From Pseudomonas lurida (GTDB lineage Bacteria; Pseudomonadota; Gammaproteobacteria; Pseudomonadales; Pseudomonadaceae): a DNA stretch of 50,827 nt. This document shows, piece after piece, positions 32,051 to 39,297 of this stretch. The DNA lies in the NCBI RefSeq assembly GCF_013522705.1, contig NZ_JAAMRE010000041.1, positions 1 through 50,827 on the forward strand, read 5' to 3'. Made by a program: the position numbers and the translations under genes. Below the pieces are notes generated by a model, which searched no databases, was not told the origin of the DNA, and saw only the letters and a program-made list of their open reading frames with translations. Within the stretch, counting starts at the first letter, position 1, and every line of letters starts with the position of its first letter.

Positions 32051-33532
32051 ATGCAACAGAACAGATCGCAAGTCATTGAGCGCAACGGCCTGTACGAACT
32101 CGACGCCGGCCCCGACGTCCTCGACAGCCCTCGCTACAACCACGACATGGCACCGACCAAGGTGCATGAACGAACCTGGAACAAATGGCATATCACCGCG
32201 CTGTGGGTCGGCATGTCGATCTGTGTGCCCACCTATACGCTGGGCGGTGTGCTTACCGCGTATTTCGGCTTGTCGGTGGGGGAGGCGCTGATTGCGATTC
32301 TGCTGGCCAATATCGTGGTGTTGCTGCCGCTGACCCTCAACGCGTTTCCCGGCACGAAGTACGGTATTCCGTTTCCGGTGCTGCTGCGCTCCTCGTTCGG
32401 TATTCTCGGTTCCAACGTGCCGTGCCTGATTCGCGCCCTGGTGGCGTGCGGCTGGTTCGGCATCCAGACTATGTTCGGCGGGCTGGCGATCCACCTGTTT
32501 TTGGGCTCGATTTTCGAAGGCTGGAAGTCCCTGGGCGGCACCGGCGAGGTGATCGGGTTCATGATTTTCTGGTGCCTGAATTTGTGGGTCGTGCTGCGTG
32601 GCGCCGAGTCGATCAAGCGCCTGGAAACCTTGTCGGCGCCCTTGCTGGTGGCGGTGGGCATCGGTCTGCTGGTGTGGGCGATGCCGAATGTGTCGATCAG
32701 CGAGCTGATGGCGATCCCGCCCAAGCGGCCCGAAGGCGCGAGCCTCACCGGTTATTTCATGGCGGGCCTGACCGCCATGGTCGGTTTCTGGGCCACCTTG
32801 TCGCTGAACATTCCCGACTTCAGCCGCTACGCCAGGAGCCAGAAGGACCAGATCCTCGGGCAGATTTTCGGCCTGCCGCTGACCATGTTTCTGTTCGCCG
32901 CCCTCGGCGTGATCATGACCGCCGCCTCGGTAAAACTGGTGGGCGTGAGCGTGTCCGACCCCGTCACCCTCATCGGCCATATCCAAAGCCCGGTATGGGT
33001 GGCCGTCGCGATGGCGCTGATCATCATCGCCACGCTCTCCACCAACACGGCGGCCAATATTGTCTCGCCCACCAACGACTTCCAGAACATCGCGCCCAAG
33101 CTGATCAACCGCACCACCGCAGTGATCCTCACCGGCCTGGTGGGGCTGGCGCTGATGGCGCATGAACTGCTCAAGAAACTCGGCCTGATTGTCTCGGATG
33201 TGAGCCTGGAGACGGTGTATTCCAATTGGCTGCTGGGCTATTCGAGCCTGCTGGGGCCGATCGCCGGAATCATGGTGGTGGACTACTTCATCACCCGCAG
33301 GCAGCAGCTGGACCTGGCCGGCCTGTACCGCGACGACGTCTACCCGGCGTGGAACTGGAGCGGGTTTATCGCCTTTGGTGTGCCGGTGGTGCTGACCTTG
33401 CTGTCCCTGGGCAGCGATGCGTTCAGCTGGTTTTACAGTTACGGCTGGTTTACCGGTTCGGCGTTGGGCGGGCTGTTGTATTACGGCCTGAACGCCAGGC
33501 GCGCAGCCAGCCCGATCGTTGTCAATTCATAA
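32051..33532 (+). CDS. NCS1-family nucleobase:cation symporter
   Basis: 493 aa with about 12 membrane helices. Family motifs are WNKWHITALWVGMSICVPTYTLGG near residue 40, PVLLRSSFGILGSNVPCLIRA with ALVACGWFGIQTMFGG, and FWATLSLNIPDFSRYARSQKDQ. NCS1 proteins import uracil, cytosine, allantoin, hydantoins and similar compounds. Next to the reductive pyrimidine genes, uracil/thymine or dihydropyrimidine uptake is the best guess. ATG follows TGGAGCGGCC. The amidohydrolase gene follows after 25 bp, so the two are an operon. Confidence 0.9.
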   Translation: MQQNRSQVIERNGLYELDAGPDVLDSPRYNHDMAPTKVHERTWNKWHITALWVGMSICVPTYTLGGVLTAYFGLSVGEALIAILLANIVVLLPLTLNAFPGTKYGIPFPVLLRSSFGILGSNVPCLIRALVACGWFGIQTMFGGLAIHLFLGSIFEGWKSLGGTGEVIGFMIFWCLNLWVVLRGAESIKRLETLSAPLLVAVGIGLLVWAMPNVSISELMAIPPKRPEGASLTGYFMAGLTAMVGFWATLSLNIPDFSRYARSQKDQILGQIFGLPLTMFLFAALGVIMTAASVKLVGVSVSDPVTLIGHIQSPVWVAVAMALIIIATLSTNTAANIVSPTNDFQNIAPKLINRTTAVILTGLVGLALMAHELLKKLGLIVSDVSLETVYSNWLLGYSSLLGPIAGIMVVDYFITRRQQLDLAGLYRDDVYPAWNWSGFIAFGVPVVLTLLSLGSDAFSWFYSYGWFTGSALGGLLYYGLNARRAASPIVVNS

Positions 33533-33557
33533 GAAATACAAGCCTGAGGAGACCCCC

Positions 33558-34826
33558 ATGAACGCTGCCCTCGACGTTCTGCAATCGAGCCACCCGCACA
33601 TCAACCGCGACCGCTTGTGGCAGTCGCTGATGGACCTGGCAAAACTCGGTGCCACGCCCAAGGGGGGCGTGTGTCGGCTGGCCCTTACCGACCTCGATCG
33701 CAAGGCTCGCGATCTGTTCGTGCAGTGGTGTGAAGAGGCTGGCTGTACGGTGAGCGTCGACGGCATCGGCAACATTTTTGCCCGCCGCGCCGGGCGCAAC
33801 CCCGACCTGCCGCCGGTGATGACCGGCAGCCACATTGATACCCAGCCCACCGGCGGCAAGTTCGATGGCTGCTTCGGTGTGCTGGCCGGCGTGGAAGTGC
33901 TGCGTACGCTGAACGACCTCAAGATCGAAACCGAGGCACCCCTGGAAGTGGTGGTGTGGACCAACGAGGAGGGCTCGCGTTTTCCGCCGTGCATGATGGG
34001 CTCCGGGGTGTTCGCCGAGAAATTTACCCTCGCCGATACCCTGGCCAAGGTCGATGCGGACGGGGTCAGCGTGGGCGATGCGTTGAATGCAATTGGCTAC
34101 GCGGGAACCCGGCCTGAAAGTGGGCATAGGGTCGGTGCGTATTTCGAGGCGCATATCGAACAAGGGCCAATTCTGGAGGATGAGAAAAAAACCATTGGCG
34201 TGGTGCTCGGCGCGTTGGGGCAAAAGTGGTTCGACCTGAAACTGCGTGGCGTCGAAGCCCATGCCGGGCCGACGCCGATGCACCTGCGCAAGGACGCCCT
34301 GGTCGGCGCGGCGGCGGTCGTGGCAGCGGTGAATGCGGCGGCGCTGGGGCATCAACCCCACGCCTGCGGAACGGTCGGTTGCCTGCAGGCCTATCCGGGC
34401 TCACGCAACGTCATCCCCGGCGAAGTGCGCATGACCCTGGACTTCCGGCACCTGGAACCGGCGCGCTTGGATTCGATGATTGCCCAGGTGCGCCAAGTGA
34501 TCGAAGACACCTGTGCCAAACACGGATTGAGTTTCGAGATGGAACCCACCGCCGATTTCCCGCCGTTGTACTTCGACAAAGGCTGCGTCGAGGCGGTGCG
34601 TAACGCGGCGAACGGCCTGGGTCTGTCGAACATGGACATCGTCAGCGGGGCGGGGCACGACGCAATTTTCATCGCGGAGTTGGGGCCGGCAGGCATGATC
34701 TTTGTGCCGTGTGAAGGCGGCATCAGCCACAACGAAATCGAAAACGCCGCGCCGGATGACCTGGCGGCGGGGTGTGCGGTGTTGTTGCGTGCGATGGTGG
34801 CGGCCTCTGCTGCACTCGCCGCCTGA
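33558..34826 (+). CDS. Zn-dependent amidohydrolase, probable N-carbamoyl-beta-alanine amidohydrolase
   Basis: 422 aa, start MNAALDVLQSSHPH with GAGGAG upstream. It is an M20-type hydantoinase/carbamoylase: GSHIDTQPTGGKFDGCFGVL (metal His and Asp), VVVWTNEEGSRFPPCMMGSG (Glu pair), AHIEQGPILEDEKK, GVEAHAGPTPMHLRKDAL and GAGHDAIFIAEL with the last His in EGGISHNE. In this setting it would release beta-alanine, CO2 and ammonia, the last step of the pathway. An allantoate or ureidoglycolate amidase would look alike, and only context favours this reading. Confidence 0.87.
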   Translation: MNAALDVLQSSHPHINRDRLWQSLMDLAKLGATPKGGVCRLALTDLDRKARDLFVQWCEEAGCTVSVDGIGNIFARRAGRNPDLPPVMTGSHIDTQPTGGKFDGCFGVLAGVEVLRTLNDLKIETEAPLEVVVWTNEEGSRFPPCMMGSGVFAEKFTLADTLAKVDADGVSVGDALNAIGYAGTRPESGHRVGAYFEAHIEQGPILEDEKKTIGVVLGALGQKWFDLKLRGVEAHAGPTPMHLRKDALVGAAAVVAAVNAAALGHQPHACGTVGCLQAYPGSRNVIPGEVRMTLDFRHLEPARLDSMIAQVRQVIEDTCAKHGLSFEMEPTADFPPLYFDKGCVEAVRNAANGLGLSNMDIVSGAGHDAIFIAELGPAGMIFVPCEGGISHNEIENAAPDDLAAGCAVLLRAMVAASAALAA

Positions 34827-34840
34827 ACGTGTGATTAACA

Positions 34841-34870
34841 ATATGGGAGGGCGCTTGCTCCCTCCCATAT
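34841..34870. terminator. Stem-loop between the amidohydrolase and the REP transposase
   Basis: ATATGGGAGG and CCTCCCATAT form a perfect 10-bp stem with a 10-base loop GCGCTTGCTC, followed by TTGGG. It lies between converging genes and works from either strand. The loop keeps the GCTTGC core of the REPs. Confidence 0.7.
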
Positions 34871-34887
34871 TTGGGCGGTGTTTGACG

Positions 34888-35346
34888 TTAAACCCAGATG
34901 GCATCCCAGAGTGGGTAGTCGCCAATCCGTTCGACCAAACCCGCACGCAATGGATTAGCCACCACATACCGAGCCATTTTCACCAAATCATCTTCCTCGC
35001 GCAGGGCCCGGTCATGAAAGCTCTGCTGCCACAGCCGGCCCTTGCGACCACTCACACCATTGACGGATCGCGTGCTCTTGGACTTCACCTGCCGCATCAG
35101 GTCCGCCAGCGAGCCTTTGCGTAGCTCGATCAGCCAATGAAAATGGTCCGGCATGATCACCCATGCCAAAGAGTTGGCCAGCCCTTGGTACTGGGCTAAC
35201 CGAAATTGCCAGACCACCAGGCGACCAAGGTGGAAATGGCTGAATAGCGGTGTGCGTTCGTGAGTGTTGGTGGTGATGAGGTAGATGCGGCCTTGCTCGC
35301 TGAAGCGGCCGATGCGCAGGCGGTGTGAAGCGGGTAGATTTGCCAT
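34888..35346 (-). CDS. REP-associated tyrosine transposase (RAYT, Y1_Tnp/TnpA-REP family)
   Basis: 152 aa from MANLPASHRLRIGRF; an in-frame ATG further up falls in the REP itself. Single-strand transposase domain with the metal-binding H68-F-H70 in VIMPDHFHWLIEL, then RLWQQSFHDRALREEDDL and ARYVVANPLRAGLVERIGDYP, where Y127 is the probable nucleophile. RAYTs are single-copy genes thought to move the REP palindromes that flank them. Here a REP doublet starts 94 bp upstream of the start and a REP-like stem sits past the stop. All key residues appear intact. Confidence 0.88.
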   Translation of the reverse strand: MANLPASHRLRIGRFSEQGRIYLITTNTHERTPLFSHFHLGRLVVWQFRLAQYQGLANSLAWVIMPDHFHWLIELRKGSLADLMRQVKSKSTRSVNGVSGRKGRLWQQSFHDRALREEDDLVKMARYVVANPLRAGLVERIGDYPLWDAIWV

Positions 35347-35440
35347 TCCCTGGCCCTCTTTAGATGTGCTTAGAGAGGCTAGATTGGAGAGCAGGAGGTT
35401 GAGCGGCAGGCTTTTGGCAGGATGTGTCTGGACGGCCGCC

Positions 35441-35533
35441 ATCGGGGGCAAGCCCCCTCCCACATTGGCTCAGCGGCGCTTATACATTATGTGTCTGACG
35501 CAGGATCAGTGTGGGAGGGGGCTTGCCCCCGAT
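35441..35533. repeat. 93-bp REP doublet, left copy of a direct repeat
   Basis: Begins ATCGGGGGCAAGCCCCCTCC and ends GGGGGCTTGCCCCCGAT, two REPs in opposite orientation around a 45-bp linker with CTTATACATTATGTGTCTG. It equals 36574-36666 in 90 of 93 positions, in the same orientation. The linker match shows the two are recent copies of one unit, not just independent REPs. Confidence 0.9.
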
Positions 35534-35715
35534 GAGGCCAGAACTGACGCTGCCGCAACCTCATTGCACTTGGAAGTATCTTGCTTTGAGGCTGTGGTGT
35601 AAGGCATGTCTTACTCCTTCGTACGAATCCTCTTTTGCTCTTCTCCTCGCTCATCATCTTGGCTATCCGGTGTTAGGTTCTGCCGCTCAAAAACCTAATG
35701 CAGAGGAAGCATGCA

Positions 35716-36099
35716 ATGGCGAACCCTATGCCCCCGCCGGGTGTATCGGTTGACGAAAATATGGCCACCCGCTTTTCATAAAAAGAATGTACTGAAAGCC
35801 GGTTCAGCGTTTATGTATTCTTGGCTTTATACTCAGGTCCGCAATCGCGGCCCGTGGGACTACAAGCAAATTTCCAAAGAATATGAAGCGTTTGGAAACT
35901 TTCACTATGGCGCCGTGGGGATTGCCGCGGTTTCAGCGAAGAAGTGCTTTTACGTGCAGCGGGACTTGCTCAAACCAGGGCGGGTACGGATAAACCCGAG
36001 TTTGGTCGTTGGTGGGGGGATGCGCCTTTCGGTGACGATCCAGTGGACCAATATTGGATCAAGAAAGGAATCAGGTATGCCAGGTTCAGGAACTACTAG
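35716..36099 (+). pseudogene. Polymorphic toxin type 44 protein, broken by two single-base frameshifts
   Basis: From ATG 35716 (GAGGAA seven bases before) the frame reads MANPMPPPGVSVDENMAT, then hits TAA at 35779. Removing one C of CCC at 35768-35770 restores FHKKNVLKAGSAFMYSWLY, then VRNRGPWDYKQ and YEAFGNFHYGAVGIAA. Adding one G at 35928-35931 returns to the first frame with GFSEEVLLRAAGLAQ, then WWGDAPFGDDPVDQYWI and the stop at 36097. Restored length is 127 aa. GPWDYKQ, FGNFxYGA, LLRAAG and PxGDDPxDQ are the signature of the type-44 toxin domain. No delivery domain is attached. Base composition is visibly more A+T-rich than the surroundings. A sequencing error cannot be excluded. Confidence 0.8.
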
Positions 36100-36529
36100 A
36101 AAGTCGCTTTATTCAACGGTCACAACGATCTTGCTGGCGCTTTGCTTGGTGTATATCGCTGGTGATTGGCTGCTTTCGCCGGGCCGTCCGCAATTGACGG
36201 AGGTTGTACTCCGTGTGCCGATCAGTGATGACGCTTCGATCTATGGCGTCAAGGATGATCGCGGAGGGGCCACTGTGCCGTTCAGTTACCGATATTACGT
36301 TTACCGCACCTTGGGAACCGATAGTGAAATATTGGCTTTATTGAAAGATGCCAATCCGTTTCTAGTTACGCGTGACGGGGCGGTAAAAGTTGATGTCGAG
36401 AGCCGTTCGATTATGGTTTCGGTGTCGGGGGATGTATCCGACTATCACAGCAGTACCCTGTATCGGCATGCCAATGGTAGTGATTACACAGTGGCGAGTG
36501 TTTTTCTTAATAGTCGGCCAGAGGGCTGA
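36077..36529 (+). CDS. Probable membrane-anchored immunity protein for the type-44 toxin
   Basis: 150 aa, unrecognised family. ATG at 36077 lies 7 bases after AAGGAA and overlaps the toxin end by 23 bases, the usual toxin-then-immunity arrangement. Residues 11-31 form one hydrophobic anchor (STVTTILLALCLVYIAGDWL), with basic residues before it, so the 115-residue C-terminal part would face the periplasm. That part is rich in beta strands and has no obvious enzyme motif. The assignment rests on position, size and topology. The frame is intact, unlike the toxin. Composition is A+T-rich like the toxin. Confidence 0.6.
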   Translation: MPGSGTTRKSLYSTVTTILLALCLVYIAGDWLLSPGRPQLTEVVLRVPISDDASIYGVKDDRGGATVPFSYRYYVYRTLGTDSEILALLKDANPFLVTRDGAVKVDVESRSIMVSVSGDVSDYHSSTLYRHANGSDYTVASVFLNSRPEG

Positions 36530-36534
36530 AATAT

Positions 36535-36572
36535 GCGGTGGATCAGTCAGTGATGATTGACTGAATCACCGC
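36535..36572. terminator. Stem-loop after the immunity gene
   Basis: GCGGTGGATCAGTCA (36535-36549) pairs in 13 of 15 positions with TGACTGAATCACCGC (36558-36572). It begins 6 bases past the stop. No T run follows; the REP doublet comes directly after. Confidence 0.55.
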
Positions 36573-36573
36573 A

Positions 36574-36666
36574 ATCGGGGGCAAGCCCCCTCCCACATTG
36601 GCTCAGCGACGCTTATACATTATGTGTCTGACGCAGGACCCGTGTGGGAGGGGGCTTGCCCCCGAT
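36574..36666. repeat. 93-bp REP doublet, right copy of a direct repeat
   Basis: Same unit as 35441-35533 with three substitutions. The two copies bracket the toxin and immunity genes, about 1.04 kb apart. The flanks CACCGCA and TGCGGTG extend the outer palindrome of this copy only. Confidence 0.9.
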
Positions 36667-36728
36667 TGCGGTGGCTCAGCTACGGATAAACTGGCTGTTC
36701 CACTGCTATCACTGTGCCTGGGGTGATG

Positions 36729-38147
36729 TCAGGCGCCAGGTTGCCAGCCGCCGCCGAGTGCGGTCATGAGTCCTACACTGGCCTGCAACTGCCGCGTCTG
36801 CACCGCCTGCAATGTCCGCTGCGCCTGCAACGCCGCCGTCTGCGCGGTCACCACATCCAGGTAACTCACCGCACCCGCTTGATAGCTGTTCATCGCCAGC
36901 GATTGCGTATGCTGCGCCGCATCCGCCGCCGCTTGTTCATCCTGCGCTTCCTGCTGCAAATCCCGCAGTTGCGCCAGGTTATCTTCCACCTCGCGCACGG
37001 CCTTCAGCACCTGGCTGCGGTACTGCGCCGACGCCTCTTCAAACTCGGCCTTGGCCTGGCGTTCATTGGCGCTCAAGCGGCCACCGTCGAAGATCGGCAG
37101 GTTCACCAACGGGCCCAGTGCCCAATACCGATTGCCCGCCGACAGCAGATTGCCGACGCCCTGCGTCTGCCCGCCAATCAACCCGGTCAAGCTGAAGTCC
37201 GGATACCACGCCGCCTTGGCCACGCCGATATTTGCGTTGGCCGCAAACACCCGTCGCTCTGCCGCTGCAATATCCGGGCGACGTTGCAACAGGTGGCTTG
37301 GCAACTGCGACGGAATTCCCGGCAGGGCGATCAGTTGCTGGTCGGGCGGCAAGGTAAAGTCACTGGCTGCCACACCTACCAACTCGCCGATGGCGTGCTC
37401 AGTGAGGTTGCGTTGGCCGCGTACCTCGTCCAATTGCGCCCTGGCCTGCGCCAGTTGATTTTGCGCACGGGTCAGGTCCAGCTCCGAGGCTATCTGGCCC
37501 TCGTAGCGGCTGCGGGTCAGTTGCAATGCCTGGCTGAAATCATCCAGCGAGCCAGTGAGAATCCGGCTCTGTGCATCCAGCCCATTGAGCTGCACGTACA
37601 AGGTCGCCAGCTGACGCTGCAAACTCAGGCGCGCCACCGCCAGGTCATCCCCGGACGCTTGCGCCTGGGCATCGCCGGCCGCGACCTGATTGCGAATTTT
37701 GCCCCACAGGTCGAGGTCGTAGCTCAAGGAAAAACCCGCGATGTTGCTGTTGTACACCGACGGTTGCGTATCCCCCCGCAACGGTCGCGAATCCGATTGC
37801 CGCTGGCGCAGAGGTTGCGCGCTGGCGGTGATCTGCGGGAACAGGCCTGCGTGCAGTTGGCTGGCATACGCCTGGGAAGCATCAAAGTGCGCCAGCGCCG
37901 CCGCCAGGTCCGGGTTGGCCTTGAGCAGCCGCTGTTGCAGGTCATTCAGGCGCGAATCGTTGTAGAGCTTCCACCATTGGGGCGCCAGTTGGTCGGAGGG
38001 CTGGGCGCTGTGCCAGGGTCCATCGCTGGTCTGTTCGCGGTAGTTGGCCGGCAGGTCGATCGCCGGCACCTTGTAGGTCGGCGCCATCGAGCAACCCTGC
38101 AAGACCAGCAGCGTCAATGCGGCGAGCGGTTTAAGCCTTATGCGCAT
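36729..38147 (-). CDS. Outer-membrane efflux lipoprotein, NodT/OprM family
   Basis: 472 aa from MRIRLKPLAALTLLVLQGCS, with GGAGG five bases before; the longer frame lacks a signal. Lipobox LQGC predicts lipidation at Cys18. Two repeated outer-membrane-factor halves follow, each with long helices (SQAYASQLHAGLFPQITAS; AERRVFAANANIGVAKAAW) and the motif GPLVNLPIFDGGRLSANERQ. It is the tunnel of the tripartite pump, last in the leftward operon, and overlaps the adaptor gene by 17 bp. Confidence 0.9.
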   Translation of the reverse strand: MRIRLKPLAALTLLVLQGCSMAPTYKVPAIDLPANYREQTSDGPWHSAQPSDQLAPQWWKLYNDSRLNDLQQRLLKANPDLAAALAHFDASQAYASQLHAGLFPQITASAQPLRQRQSDSRPLRGDTQPSVYNSNIAGFSLSYDLDLWGKIRNQVAAGDAQAQASGDDLAVARLSLQRQLATLYVQLNGLDAQSRILTGSLDDFSQALQLTRSRYEGQIASELDLTRAQNQLAQARAQLDEVRGQRNLTEHAIGELVGVAASDFTLPPDQQLIALPGIPSQLPSHLLQRRPDIAAAERRVFAANANIGVAKAAWYPDFSLTGLIGGQTQGVGNLLSAGNRYWALGPLVNLPIFDGGRLSANERQAKAEFEEASAQYRSQVLKAVREVEDNLAQLRDLQQEAQDEQAAADAAQHTQSLAMNSYQAGAVSYLDVVTAQTAALQAQRTLQAVQTRQLQASVGLMTALGGGWQPGA

Positions 38148-39297
38148 GCGCACCTCCGGAGGCATCGGCGAGTTGCACGGGATCACCTTCGCGCAGCGCA
38201 TCGGGCGGGTTGTCGACGATGCGGTCGGCGGGTTTCAAGCCTTGGTCGATCACCAGGCGTTCGCCCAGGTCGAGGCCGATATGGATGGCTTGCAGGTGGA
38301 TATGATTCTGCGCATCCAGCACTGCGACCTGAGTGCCCTGGGCACGGAAGATCAGGGCGCTGGCCGGGATGCTCACGCCGTGGGTGTCGGCCGGAATCGG
38401 CAGAGTCGCTTCGGCATAGTCACCCGGCAGCAATTCGCCGCTGGGGTTGTCGACCGCGAATTGGGCGAGCAGGGTGCCTGAGCGTCGGTCGATGGCAGTG
38501 GAATCGCCGATCAGGCGCGCCTTGAAGTGCTCGCCGGGGTGCTCGGGCACGCTCAGCTCGGCTTCCAGGCCCGGATGGATGACCGCTGCGTAGTTCTGCG
38601 GCACCGGTACATAAAGGCGCAACTGGTGGGTGTCGGCAATGTTGAACAGTTCCGGAGCGCTGTCGGTGTCGGCTTTGATCAACTGGCCGATATCGGTGTT
38701 GCGCGCGGTGATGGTGCCGGCAAACGGCGCGCGGAGGGTCTTGAAGCTTTCCAGCGCCGACAGCCGGGCATAGTCGGCAGCGGCGGCCTCGGCGTTGGCC
38801 TTGGCGGCAGCGGCATTGGAAGTTTTTTCATCCGCCTCCTGGCGCGATACCGAATGGCTGGCCAGCAGGTTTTGCCAGCGTGTAGCGGTGGTGCCGGCCA
38901 GGCGCGCATTCGCCTGCTCCTGCACCAGGCGTGCATGGGTCTGTGCCAATTGCTGGTCGAGATCGGGGCTGTCGATTTCCGCGAGGACTTGCCCGGCGTT
39001 GACGTGGCTGCCGATGTCGACTTTCCAGTCCTTCAGATAACCGCTGACCCGAGCGTGAATCGGCGCCTTGCTCCAGGCTTCCAGATGCGCCGGCAGGCGC
39101 AAGGTGTCGCCGGCCACGTTCTGCTTGGGTTGGAACACTCTTACCTGAGGGATGGCGGCGGTCTCGGTCCAGGCGGTGACCGATTGTTCGTGCAGCGTGC
39201 GGGCATGCAGGCCGTTGGCAACCAACACGGCGGCCAGGGTCAGGCCGCCGACACCCAGGAGCATCAGGCGCTTGCGCGAGGGTTTGTGATCAGACGA
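38131..39297 (-). CDS. RND efflux periplasmic adaptor (membrane fusion protein)
   Basis: 388 aa from MSSDHKPSRKRLMLLGVGGL; the frame upstream lies inside the pump gene. One N-terminal membrane anchor, the lipoyl half YLKDWKVDIGSHVNAGQVLAEIDSPD, a helical hairpin rich in Ala (about 115-185), the second half ESFKTLRAPFAGTITARNTDIG and the barrel domain to LRLYVPVPQNYAAVIHPG. It couples the RND pump to the outer-membrane channel. The start overlaps the pump stop by 8 bp. Confidence 0.89.
   Translation of the reverse strand, partial: SSDHKPSRKRLMLLGVGGLTLAAVLVANGLHARTLHEQSVTAWTETAAIPQVRVFQPKQNVAGDTLRLPAHLEAWSKAPIHARVSGYLKDWKVDIGSHVNAGQVLAEIDSPDLDQQLAQTHARLVQEQANARLAGTTATRWQNLLASHSVSRQEADEKTSNAAAAKANAEAAAADYARLSALESFKTLRAPFAGTITARNTDIGQLIKADTDSAPELFNIADTHQLRLYVPVPQNYAAVIHPGLEAELSVPEHPGEHFKARLIGDSTAIDRRSGTLLAQFAVDNPSGELLPGDYAEATLPIPADTHGVSIPASALIFRAQGTQVAVLDAQNHIHLQAIHIGLDLGERLVIDQGLKPADRIVDNPPDALREGDPVQLADASGGAHAHKA

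Noticed and set aside
35511..35753. 80-codon ORF between the left REP doublet and the toxin
   Set aside because: It starts within the REP and has no ribosome site; the toxin frame at 35716 with GAGGAA is better supported.
35711..36529. A single 272-codon protein joining the toxin middle frame to the immunity gene
   Set aside because: The fusion starts in the wrong frame for the toxin N-terminus and reads the toxin C-terminus out of frame. Two indels and a separate immunity start explain it better.
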